From Breznakibacter xylanolyticus (lineage in GTDB: Bacteria; Bacteroidota; Bacteroidia; Bacteroidales; Marinilabiliaceae): a DNA stretch of 64,000 nt. Below the pieces are notes generated by a model. That model saw only the letters and a program-made list of their open reading frames with translations. It was not told where the DNA came from and did not search any database. Where the stretch lies: positions 1 to 64,000 of the forward strand of contig NZ_QKZK01000016.1 in assembly GCF_003254275.1 (NCBI RefSeq), in the 5' to 3' direction. Shown here piece after piece: positions 17,511-25,560 of the stretch. The translations under genes were made by a program, and so were the position numbers. Every line of letters begins with the position of its first letter. Position 1 is the stretch's first letter.

Positions 17511-17541
17511 TAGCATTGACAAATGTCGTATCTTTGTCAAT
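17506..17541 (+). promoter_or_regulatory. Promoter overlapped by a perfect 9-bp inverted repeat
   Basis: TTTA (17506-17509), N19, then TATCTTTG (17529-17536) fits the Bacteroidota -33/-7 pattern for the nuclease gene starting at 17561. ATTGACAAA (17515-17523) and TTTGTCAAT (17533-17541) are exact reverse complements flanking and overlapping the -7 box. It could be an operator or an mRNA 3' hairpin of the upstream gene. Confidence 0.6.
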
Positions 17542-17560
17542 GTAACTATTTAGTGTGTCC

Positions 17561-18490
17561 ATGATTATCGTCAACCCCCTTTACGACAATGCCTTTAAAT
17601 ACCTGATGCAGCACGACAAGGCTGCCAGGCTGGTGCTGTCGACCATCCTGGAGCAGGAGGTTGTGGAGCTTCAGTTGGAGCAACAAGAGGTGATGGCCAT
17701 TGATGTGAAGCGCGATTTCATGCTTTTCCGCCTTGATTTTAAGGCCACCATCGAAGACGAGAACGGAGTGCGGCACAAGGTGCTCATCGAGCTTCAAAAG
17801 TCGAAGTTCAGCACCGACATACAACGTTTTCGTAACTATCTGGCTTCCGGGTACCTGGAGGCACAGCGCACGGCTCGGGAGGCATCGCGCGACAACGATG
17901 GTCTGTTGCCCATCATTGCCATTTACATCTTGGGTTACGCGCTACCCGAGGTTCCGCATTTGGCCATCAAGGTTCAGCGACAAGTTATTGATTCGGTGAG
18001 TAAAAAGGAACTTCATATTGAGAGTGACTTCATCAATCTGCTCACGCACGAGACCTATGTGTTGCAGGCATTGCGCCTACCCGAAGAGCGTCGCACGCGC
18101 CTGGAGCGATTCATGATGTTCTTTAACCAGCGATGGGTATCCGGCCATAACTATTATTTGGACATGGAAGAGATTCCCGAAGAGTTTGAGGAGATTGCCA
18201 ACATACTGCATTTTCCGGTTGCCGACCAGCAGTTTCGCACGCAGTTGGAGGCAGAGGAAGAGTTGGATCGGATTTTCGACGAGCAGGCACGTAAGTATGA
18301 GATGAAGATTGAGGAGGCACTGCAGGAGAAGGAGGAGGCAGTTCAAGAAAAGGAAGCGGCGTTGCAACGCGAAGCCGATGTGCGAAATCGGTTGCAAGCC
18401 ACAGCCAAAATTATGAAGCAGGCCAGGATATCTGTCGATGAGATAACCCAACATCCCGGCTTGGATAGAGATATTGTTGAAGCGTTGTAG
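17561..18490 (+). CDS. PD-(D/E)XK nuclease family transposase (Rpn/PDDEXK_2-like)
   Basis: 309 residues. The opening NPLYDNAFKYLMQHDKAA is typical of this family. The nuclease core reads FRLDFKATIED followed by KVLIELQKSK, giving the D...E-x-Q-K arrangement of PDDEXK_2. The middle region (RTRLERFMMFFNQRW, EIPEEFEEIANIL) is also family-typical. The last ~70 residues are a charged coiled coil with QEKEEAVQEKEAALQREA. Relatives include the Rpn recombination-promoting nucleases. These genes occur in many dispersed copies in Bacteroidota and act outside a recognisable IS with terminal repeats. A GTG at 17555 is an alternative start. Confidence 0.87.
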   Translation: MIIVNPLYDNAFKYLMQHDKAARLVLSTILEQEVVELQLEQQEVMAIDVKRDFMLFRLDFKATIEDENGVRHKVLIELQKSKFSTDIQRFRNYLASGYLEAQRTAREASRDNDGLLPIIAIYILGYALPEVPHLAIKVQRQVIDSVSKKELHIESDFINLLTHETYVLQALRLPEERRTRLERFMMFFNQRWVSGHNYYLDMEEIPEEFEEIANILHFPVADQQFRTQLEAEEELDRIFDEQARKYEMKIEEALQEKEEAVQEKEAALQREADVRNRLQATAKIMKQARISVDEITQHPGLDRDIVEAL

Positions 18491-18690
18491 TGATAATACG
18501 AGTTGGTTTATAATGATGACAACCATTGAGAAGTGCACCAAAAGTCTGTTTAATTCCCCCTTTTTGGGTTATTGAAATTGAAACAACTATTAGATAATTT
18601 TAAAAAACATTTTTGCACATACAATCATCTTGATGTTGTATGAAAGATGTAAGTTGAATTAAAAATTATCATTAATAATTGTTGTTTATT

Positions 18691-19410
18691 ATGGACGAAC
18701 TTACAGCACACCCCATTTCACTGCCGCGTATTGGAGAACCGGCACCCGAATTCACTGCTGTCACCACGCAGGGAACCATCAATTTTCCGGCTGATTATAA
18801 GGGAAGTTGGGTGATTTTATTTAGCCATCCGGCCGATTTTACACCAGTATGTACCTCCGAATTTATGACCTTTGCCCACATGGAATCGCAATTTGCGGAA
18901 GCCGGGTGTAAATTGGTTGGTTTATCGGTGGATGGTCTATACAGTCACATTGCCTGGTTGCGGACGATCAAAGAAAAAATCGAATACCGGGGCATGAAGA
19001 ATATTGAGGTAAAGTTTCCGCTTATTGAGGATATTACGATGGAGGTGGCTCGCAAATATGGGATGATTCAGCCCGGGGAGAGCAATACCAAAGCGGTTCG
19101 GGCAGTTTTTATCATTGATCCCAAGGGCATCATCCGTACCATTATTTATTATCCTTTGAGTTTGGGTCGTAACTTCGATGAGTTATATCGTGCGTTAATC
19201 GCGCTGAAGACAGCCGATGAATTTGGCATTGCCACGCCGGCCGATTGGCGTCCCGGGGACGATGTCATCATTTCGCCGGCAGCATCGTGCAGTTCAGCGC
19301 AAAACAGGATGGAAGGCAAGGAAGAGGGGCTTGAATGCAAAGACTGGTTCTTTTGTACCAAGAAAATCAGCAAAGAATCTGTTCTGAGTAAGGTCATTAA
19401 GAAATCATGA
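18691..19410 (+). CDS. Peroxiredoxin (Prx6 / 1-Cys-like)
   Basis: 239 residues. The peroxidatic cysteine is C54 in DFTPVCTSEF, and the resolving/structural C-terminal cysteines appear in SCSSAQ and LECKDWFFCTKK. The long C-terminal domain (about 170-239) is the hallmark of the Prx6/archaeal AhpC group. It reduces peroxides in the cytoplasm. The ATG at 18691 is chosen because the family begins about 10-15 residues before LPRIGEPAPEF. It is monocistronic, with a terminator about 230 bp downstream. The extra C-terminal cysteines suggest disulfide exchange within or between subunits. Confidence 0.93.
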   Translation: MDELTAHPISLPRIGEPAPEFTAVTTQGTINFPADYKGSWVILFSHPADFTPVCTSEFMTFAHMESQFAEAGCKLVGLSVDGLYSHIAWLRTIKEKIEYRGMKNIEVKFPLIEDITMEVARKYGMIQPGESNTKAVRAVFIIDPKGIIRTIIYYPLSLGRNFDELYRALIALKTADEFGIATPADWRPGDDVIISPAASCSSAQNRMEGKEEGLECKDWFFCTKKISKESVLSKVIKKS

Positions 19411-19642
19411 TGCAATGAGCTAGGGATCGGTAAGCCTATACGCACCGAAAACCAGGCACGTTGACCATTTATTTGAATGAGATGTTTTGATTCAAGAAGA
19501 GAGTGAGAATGATCTTCTTGATATATTATCCTTGTTCATATTTTGATGGTTCATTTTTCTTTACATGAAATGATTTAAGATGAAGATTATTCATAAATGG
19601 TGCCCACGTCTGATGTGAATCACGTGTTGGGTAAAAAGTTGG

Positions 19643-19686
19643 AAAGGCACAATCAGTGAGTTAATTCGCTGGATTGTGCCTTTTTG
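19643..19686 (+). terminator. Terminator downstream of the peroxiredoxin gene
   Basis: AAAGGCACAATC and GATTGTGCCTTT are exact complements (12 bp) around a loop with further pairing, followed by TTGTG. It may serve both strands, ending the outer-membrane protein gene from the other side as well. Nothing else is visible in the gap 19411-19880. Confidence 0.75.
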
Positions 19687-19880
19687 TGTTTGCGGATGAT
19701 TGAATGAAAGGGATAGGTTCTAATGCTTGGAGTATGCAAGCGGATGTGCGTTGGCGTTGATCAAAGTTTCTTGGCGATCGTTTCGAGTAGGTATTATATC
19801 GATGACAGATGTCTGCTTATACTTATCATTTGAAGATGAATAATTGCTCGAGACGATATGAGCGAATTGGAAAACATGTT

Positions 19881-20582
19881 TTAGTGAATGTAAAACGAAA
19901 TACCGACGGCCATGTTCCAAATGTCATTAAAACCAACATATCGGGTTCTGATGAATTCGAGCAGATAAGCATCGAGGGTCGAAAATTCGATATACAACCC
20001 CATTGCTTTCAAGTGGCTGTTATTTAGTGCTTGTTGCCATTCAATGCCCCAAAAGGGAGCCACATGAATTTTGTTTTGAAAGTAGTATTTGTTCGGGTAA
20101 TGGGGCGGTAACTCGTTGAACGTATTGTTGGTATAACCCCAGTTGACGGACACTCCGGCTTTAGGGGAGAGATGCCCCCAGATGGGTTTTCGGGTAAGGA
20201 TGAAGCTATTTTTTAGCGAAACGGTGTGAACCGTGGCCAAACTGTTACCCAGAGTGTGGTTCAGCAATCCGTAAAAAAGGGTAGGTTCGTAACGATTGCG
20301 TACACAGTAACCGGCACCAATGCTCATAAAACCAATGTTTCCGGCATATTGCACATGGTAATGGTCAGGGATGAACCAGCGCGGTTTGACCATGATGGTA
20401 TCGTCGCGAAACCGCATGGGGCGACGAACGTTCATTTTTTGTATCCATGCCGAAGGAACATCGCTGGTCATAACCAAGGATTCCTGCCCCAGTAGGTATG
20501 TAGTGTTTGAAATAAATAATAAGATTACAAAAAGAGTCTTTGATCGGATTAAAAACGTTTTGTGAGAATGGCGTATTTGCAT
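19881..20582 (-). CDS. Putative outer-membrane beta-barrel protein
   Basis: 233 residues. An N-terminal hydrophobic segment (TLFVILLFISNTTYLLGQ) looks like a signal peptide. The rest alternates polar and hydrophobic residues in strand-like blocks (HVQYAGNIGFMSIGAGYCV, HVAPFWGIEWQQALN, MGLYIEFSTLDAYL) and ends in GISFYIH, a typical outer-membrane C-terminal strand. About eight strands would fit. I do not recognise a named family. It lies on the same strand as the metallophosphoesterase remnant, 54 bp downstream, so the two may have been co-transcribed. Confidence 0.6.
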   Translation of the reverse strand: MQIRHSHKTFLIRSKTLFVILLFISNTTYLLGQESLVMTSDVPSAWIQKMNVRRPMRFRDDTIMVKPRWFIPDHYHVQYAGNIGFMSIGAGYCVRNRYEPTLFYGLLNHTLGNSLATVHTVSLKNSFILTRKPIWGHLSPKAGVSVNWGYTNNTFNELPPHYPNKYYFQNKIHVAPFWGIEWQQALNNSHLKAMGLYIEFSTLDAYLLEFIRTRYVGFNDIWNMAVGISFYIH

Positions 20583-20636
20583 GGCGTTGTGTATAGATGG
20601 AAGTGAGGAGAGGTGAAGCGGGTTGTATTTTGTTAG

Positions 20637-21440
20637 TTAAAAAGTTTTGCGGTTCACGAGGATGGTATCTTTTTGTACCTCAAGCACAACAACTTCTCTA
20701 TCGGTACTATCGCCCGTAATCAGATATGGAATTTTGCCAAACCGTTTGTCGTAGCTAAACTTGTGAGCATGTCCGTGAATCGAAGCGGTTACGTTGTTGC
20801 TCTCCATAATTTGGTTGTACAAATAAGTGTTGCCCACGCTGAATTGTCCGTCCCAGGGGTGAATGTGGGCAAAGACCAATTGGTGAGATACCCCCTTGCC
20901 GTTTTGCAATTCGTTGTGCAGCCATTGAAAATCAGGATCTTTCACGTTGCGCTCCCAAATGTTGTCGTCAAAAAACACCAATTGGCAGTTATTGTAAACC
21001 AATGAAAAGTTGAATGGCCCAAACATTTCGCGGTACACCAGTTCGCCATTCGAGAGGCAATCGTGATTCCCAATCAGGGTAATGACAGGGAGGCTGAGGT
21101 TGTCGATGATGCGGCCATACCATTGAAATTCACGGTTGATGCCACTCAGGGTCAAGTCACCCATGTGAATCACAAAGTCGATGCTGTCCATACGGTTGAT
21201 CGCAGCCACCTGATCTTCAAAATCATCGTAATAGGTGTGGCTGTCGCCGATGAGCGCCACCTTAAAGGGGGCAAACTCATGTTGGCTGATACCCTACAAG
21301 GTCGTCAGGGCCGTTTCGTTTCGCTTGGTTTTTTGTCCGTCCAGGTTTACCTGATAGGGGCTGTATTCAAATAGGTTTTCGCATCCGTAGAAGGCTAGCG
21401 ATGTTAAAATGATGACAAGGGTGAAAATGTGTTGTTTCAT
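20637..21440 (-). pseudogene. Metallophosphoesterase lipoprotein with an in-frame TAG
   Basis: Reading from ATG 21440 gives a lipoprotein signal (MKQHIFTLVIILTSLAFYGC, Cys20) and 48 codons, then TAG at 21296-21294. The same frame continues open to 20637. After the stop come GISQHEFAPFKVALIGDSHT, then the calcineurin-like motifs GD(S)H, HMGDLTLSG, GNHDC, HIHPW and GHAH. All five metal-site blocks are intact, so the only visible lesion is the one codon, for example CAG to TAG. If real, an internal GTG at 21260 could give a 207-residue unexported protein. A sequencing error is the alternative. Confidence 0.8.
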
Positions 21441-22107
21441 GTGTTTATAATATGTGGCTGTATTTCAATATTTTGTGTCCAAGAATTATTTGCTTCTCAA
21501 AGCGATTGTGTTGATATACAATAACAAGAAGATGTTATAGAAACTAAAATGATGGTACTGATGTGTTTTTTACACTTCTTCCATTATTCATGCTTCAGTG
21601 TGTCGCAGGACTAGACAAGGCTCGTATCATGGTTGATGAATGATTGAGAAGTAAAATATGGTCAATGGCTAGTTTTAGGAAATTTGATAAATCAGTTTTG
21701 AAATAAAAGGGACAGTTCTTTCGCAAGCGCCATGAACACAGCAAAAGTAGATTGAAAACTCATAAAACAAATGTAGTTTTCAATGTTTAACTTTTTTTAG
21801 AAGGTCAGAACAAGGGATGAAACGAGGAGGGAGGTGGTCGCGTAAAAGCATGGATAATATTACGAATAGAAGTTATTGTGATAAGTGTGATGATTATTCG
21901 CAATAAGGGTCTGTGTTGGTAACTAATAGTATATTAGTAATTGACATTCATGTTATTGCATTGAGTAATGAACCAATATTTGGCAATGGAAACAATCGTA
22001 AAAAAAGAGCTTCAAATAATAGAATAGACTCAAGCAGGTTGCGTTATGAATGTTAATGAATAATTCTTTTTCAAAAATTTAATCTTCTCATTTCCCGAAC
22101 ATTTCTC
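21441..22107. other. Gene-free AT-rich gap
   Basis: About 670 bp between the metallophosphoesterase remnant and the GntR promoter. I find no convincing ORF, tRNA or hairpin terminator. A purine-rich patch (GGGATGAAACGAGGAGGGAGG near 21816) and AT-rich DNA are all that stand out. Confidence 0.5.
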
Positions 22108-22115
22108 TACTTTTG
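22108..22115 (+). promoter_or_regulatory. -7 box (TACTTTTG) of the GntR gene
   Basis: TACTTTTG fits TAnnTTTG and gives a leader of about 65 nt before the ATG at 22187. No clear -33 TTTG is present. Confidence 0.5.
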
Positions 22116-22136
22116 CAGAAATTTTAAAAATCGATT

Positions 22137-22156
22137 CTGCATGCAGCGATGCATCG
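22137..22156. promoter_or_regulatory. Two abutting 10-bp palindromes, candidate GntR operator
   Basis: CTGCATGCAG (22137-22146) is directly followed by CGATGCATCG (22147-22156). Both are perfect palindromes, 21 bp downstream of the -7 box and 30 bp before the regulator start. Position suits autoregulation; the assignment is inferred. Confidence 0.5.
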
Positions 22157-22186
22157 CGTGATTGAATGAGAGTTATATAAGTATTG

Positions 22187-23182
22187 ATGGAACAGTTTAT
22201 CCCCGTTATTGACGAAACCTCCGGGACGCCAAAATTTATCCAGCTGGTCGACAGCATCGAATATGCCATTCGTAGTAATGTGCTCGAGATGGGTGATCCA
22301 TTGCCGTCGGTGAACTTTTTAATCAAAAAGTGCAAATTGTCACGCGATACGGTATTTAAGGCGTATAGTGAGTTGAAAGATCGAGGACTGGTGGAGTCGG
22401 TGCCCAACAAGGGCTATTATGTGGCTCGCGAGGTCTCGAAAGTATTTTTGTTTCTCGACACGTTTAAGGCCTATAAAGAAGTGTTGTACGGGGCTTTTCG
22501 CAAGGCTTTACCGCAGGGCTACAGTGTCGATTTGCATTTTCACCATTATAACATCCGTGTGTTCGAGGACATCATCCGGCATAGCATCGGGAAGTACAGT
22601 CACTACATTGTGATGAACTTTGATCATCCCGATATGAAACGCATTGTGGGACAAATTGACCCCGAGCGACTTCTTATCATTGACTGGAACATACATGTGC
22701 AGCCCAATCAGTCGTTTGTGTGCCAAAATTTTGGTTCAGCACTCTATGATAACCTGGTTGAGCATATTGGGCAAGTGCAAAAATATCAAAGGTTTATATA
22801 CGTTTACCCCGAGTTTACCTATCATCCAAAGGAGAGCATCCAATATTTTCAGAAGTTTTGTGACGATGAAGGCATCACCGGGGAGGTGCTTTACGATGCT
22901 GATGCGCTCAACCCGCGGGAAGGCGATCTTTATTTGATGGTGAGCGACCGCACGTTGGCCATGTTACTCGACAAGGCTTCGGATCGAAACCTGGTGGTGG
23001 GGCAAAATCTGGGCATCATTTCATACAACGATACCCCCATGAAACGTTTTGTCAAGGAAGGGATTACGGTGTTGACCACTGATTTTAACAAGATGGGAGA
23101 GAAGGCAGCAGAGTTTGTTTTCTCGGGCAACAAGATGCGCGAAGTGATTGATACAAAGATGGTGGTGAGGGCAAGTTTGTAG
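22187..23182 (+). CDS. GntR-family regulator with periplasmic-binding-protein-like sensor
   Basis: 331 residues. The N-terminal ~75 residues are a winged helix of the GntR type (PKFIQLVDSIEYAIRSNVL, GDPLPSVNFLIKKCKLSRD, then TVFKAYSELKDRGLVESVP). From about residue 90 the protein resembles the LacI/PBP1 ligand-binding fold, with GQNLGIISYNDTPMKRFV and TVLTTDFNKMGEKAAEFV near the end. This architecture is used by Bacteroidota regulators of sugar catabolism such as arabinose and fucose regulators. The ATG at 22187 is used. The HAD phosphatase gene follows on the opposite strand, so no target operon is apparent next door. Confidence 0.88.
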   Translation: MEQFIPVIDETSGTPKFIQLVDSIEYAIRSNVLEMGDPLPSVNFLIKKCKLSRDTVFKAYSELKDRGLVESVPNKGYYVAREVSKVFLFLDTFKAYKEVLYGAFRKALPQGYSVDLHFHHYNIRVFEDIIRHSIGKYSHYIVMNFDHPDMKRIVGQIDPERLLIIDWNIHVQPNQSFVCQNFGSALYDNLVEHIGQVQKYQRFIYVYPEFTYHPKESIQYFQKFCDDEGITGEVLYDADALNPREGDLYLMVSDRTLAMLLDKASDRNLVVGQNLGIISYNDTPMKRFVKEGITVLTTDFNKMGEKAAEFVFSGNKMREVIDTKMVVRASL

Positions 23183-23243
23183 GTTTCAGGTTTAAAGTTT
23201 CAGTTTTTTTTGCAACAAATAACCAGAAACTATAAACCAGAAA

Positions 23244-23852
23244 CTAATTATTTAAATTCCACAACGGTTTGTCATAAAAGGGTTTTACGTCCACCACCTT
23301 CATGCCGGCTTCACGTGCTGCAGTCATGCCGTGGTCGCCATCTTCAAAGGCCATGCAGGTATGGGGATCCACGCCCAGCAGGTGGGCACATTTGGCAAAA
23401 GTTTCGGGATGTGGCTTTGGATGTGTCACATCATCGCAGGTCACCACAGCCGACATGTATTGGCCGATGCCTGTCTTTTCAAGTATGAGATCCACCACCG
23501 CGCGATCCGAACCTGTGGCAATGCCCATGGGGATTTTACCCTGGTGTTCTCTCACCACATTCATCACCGGTTCAATCACTTCTATGTTGTGGATGTGCTC
23601 CATAAAGAGGGCTTCCTGTTTTTCTTTCAGTGCCTCAGGTGTCATTGGAAGGCCAAAGTCGTTGATAATCTGTTCGCAACACTGCACGGTGGGTTTGCCG
23701 GTGAAGGAAAACATGTAGGCCATGTCGAAACGAACGTTGTAGGGCTCCAATGCTTTTAAGTAAGCCTTGTAATGCAAAGCGATGGAGGCAATTAACGTGC
23801 CGTCTAAATCGAAAATCAGGCCTTTGGTGTTGGGATGAACAGTCAATTTCAT
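23244..23852 (-). CDS. HAD-superfamily phosphatase (beta-phosphoglucomutase-like)
   Basis: 202 residues, subfamily IA. Motif I is IFDLDGTL (nucleophile D15, acid D17), motif II is ATGS, motif III is the lysine in HPKPHPETF and motif IV is AFEDGDHGM. The alpha-helical cap (about 25-85) fits YqaB/beta-PGM-like enzymes. The substrate, probably a sugar or nucleoside phosphate, cannot be told. It is convergent with the GntR gene; about 60 bp separate the two stops. Confidence 0.88.
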   Translation of the reverse strand: MKLTVHPNTKGLIFDLDGTLIASIALHYKAYLKALEPYNVRFDMAYMFSFTGKPTVQCCEQIINDFGLPMTPEALKEKQEALFMEHIHNIEVIEPVMNVVREHQGKIPMGIATGSDRAVVDLILEKTGIGQYMSAVVTCDDVTHPKPHPETFAKCAHLLGVDPHTCMAFEDGDHGMTAAREAGMKVVDVKPFYDKPLWNLNN

Positions 23853-24060
23853 TTTCTTTTTTTTAAGATTTATAAGTGGCAGATTGTCATGTCTTTGTGA
23901 GTGAGTGGGCTTCTTGCTTTGGCATTCAGGGACTTTCTACTTCTGCACACATATATAACGACAAAGCTATCGTAATGGCTTCATAAATCTTCTTAACAGG
24001 GATTAAAAAAGGTGTTGCTTCATTTTTGTTCCACGATGCGGGTGTGGTTGTGGATTCTGT

Positions 24061-24068
24061 TATTTTTG
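24061..24068 (+). promoter_or_regulatory. -7 box (TATTTTTG) of the M48 protease gene
   Basis: TATTTTTG lies 21 bp before the ATG at 24090. A TTTG occurs 32 bp upstream of the box, too far for a standard -33 element. Confidence 0.45.
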
Positions 24069-24089
24069 TGACTTCATGTTTGAATGTAA

Positions 24090-25322
24090 ATGATGGAACA
24101 GATTCTTTTTTACCTGATTATCGCTTTTGTGGTGTTTGAATATGCAACTGATTTGTGTCTCGACTGGCTCAATCGGCGGTCGTGGTCTCACGAAGTCCCG
24201 GAGCCCATCCGCGATGTGTACGATGCCGATACGTTTGAGAATCACAAGCGATACCGGCGTGTAAATTTTTCGTTTAGTCAAGTAAGCGGAGCCTTTAGTT
24301 TTGTTGCTACTTTATTGGTATTGAGCAGTGGAATGTTGGCAATGGTTGATGCATGGGCGGCCTCTATCACCCTACACCCTGTGGGACGCGGCCTCCTCTT
24401 TTTTGCCATCATTGGTGTGGCGGCTTCATTTTTTAATCTCCCTTTCAGTTGGTATCAAACTTTTGTCATTGAGCAGCGATTTGGCTTCAATACCACCACG
24501 CGGCGTACTTTTATCACCGATTTGCTCAAGGGGGCACTGTTATCCCTTCTCATTGGTGCCCCACTAATGGGCGGAGTGATGTTTTTGTTTGAGTGGCTAG
24601 GGGAGATGTTTTGGGTGTATGCCTGGTTGCTCATCAGTGGTTTTTCGGTGTTTATGTCGATGTTTTACACTTCATGGATTTTGCCAATGTTTAACAAGCA
24701 AAAACCATTGGATAACGGTTCATTACGCGATTCCATTGAAACCTTTAGTTTACGTTCCGGTTTTCGCCTCGACAACATTTATGTGATGGATGGCTCCAAG
24801 CGTTCGACCAAGGCCAATGCCTTTTTTAGCGGTTTAGGTTCGCGAAAGCGCATCGTGCTGTATGACACCCTCATCCGCGACCTCACCGAGTCTGAAATTG
24901 TGGCTGTGCTGTCGCACGAAGTGGGGCATTATAAGCTCAAACATACTTTATGGGGCATGCTCGCGGGCATTGCACAGACCGGTGTTTTGTTGTTTCTGCT
25001 TTCGTTGTTCGTCACCACTCCCGAACTCACCAAGGCTTTGGGAGGTGAGGGGGTACAGTTTCACATCGGACTGGTGGCCTTTGGGTTGCTCTTTTCACCC
25101 ATTTCACTGGTCATTGGATTGATGACCAATGGTTTGTCACGTCGCAACGAGTATGCCGCCGATCGGTTTGCCGCCAATCATGCCGATGGTCAGGCTTTGG
25201 TGTCGGCGCTCAAGAAGTTGTCGGTCAATTCATTGGGTAATCCAACGCCACATCCGGCTTATGTGTGGTTTCATTACTCTCATCCGCCATTGTTGCAACG
25301 AATCAAGGCGTTGATGAGCTAA
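24090..25322 (+). CDS. M48-family CAAX prenyl protease-like metalloprotease (Ste24-type)
   Basis: 410 residues, an integral membrane zinc protease. The zinc motif is LSHEVGHYKLKH with H276, E277 and H280; the third ligand is in RRNEYAADRFA downstream. Several membrane helices flank it (about 5-25, 65-90, 105-130, 150-170, 290-315, 330-350). The DMDGSKRSTKANAFFSGLG-like segment (VMDGSKRSTKANAFFSG) is diagnostic for the Ste24/FACE-1 group. Bacteria lack CAAX prenylation, so the substrates are probably membrane or misfolded proteins. ATG 24093 is an equivalent start. Confidence 0.92.
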   Translation: MMEQILFYLIIAFVVFEYATDLCLDWLNRRSWSHEVPEPIRDVYDADTFENHKRYRRVNFSFSQVSGAFSFVATLLVLSSGMLAMVDAWAASITLHPVGRGLLFFAIIGVAASFFNLPFSWYQTFVIEQRFGFNTTTRRTFITDLLKGALLSLLIGAPLMGGVMFLFEWLGEMFWVYAWLLISGFSVFMSMFYTSWILPMFNKQKPLDNGSLRDSIETFSLRSGFRLDNIYVMDGSKRSTKANAFFSGLGSRKRIVLYDTLIRDLTESEIVAVLSHEVGHYKLKHTLWGMLAGIAQTGVLLFLLSLFVTTPELTKALGGEGVQFHIGLVAFGLLFSPISLVIGLMTNGLSRRNEYAADRFAANHADGQALVSALKKLSVNSLGNPTPHPAYVWFHYSHPPLLQRIKALMS

Positions 25323-25360
25323 TGTGAGTGGGCTTTGTGTTTGAAGTGGTCTCAAGAAGC

Positions 25361-25416
25361 AAGGATCAAGATATAAGGATTAAGAAATAAGTATCAAGAT
25401 ATAAGGATCAAGACAC
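25361..25416. repeat. 14-bp tandem repeat, four copies
   Basis: AAGGATCAAGATAT, AAGGATTAAGAAAT, AAGTATCAAGATAT and AAGGATCAAGACAC follow each other without gaps in the region between the M48 protease gene and cinA. A partial copy (CAAGAAGC) precedes them. Confidence 0.88.
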
Positions 25417-25560
25417 AAGACGATATGATAAAAAGAGGTCAGAAGATGAGACCGTTGATGAGATGCAGAAAGAGTATTCGATCTCTTTTGCTTAGTCTTT
25501 TCAGTCTAATAATCTTCTTGTCTTTTGTTTGAATAACATTAACCTAAACGATATTTGAGT

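Noticed and set aside
21294-21296. TAG in the metallophosphoesterase as pyrrolysine or other recoding
   Set aside because: Bacteroidota are not known to use pyrrolysine, and no stimulatory structure is evident. A nonsense mutation or read error is simpler. TAG is not a selenocysteine codon.
25361-25416. Possible CRISPR array
   Set aside because: The units are 14 bp, directly adjacent and without spacers, and no cas genes are present.
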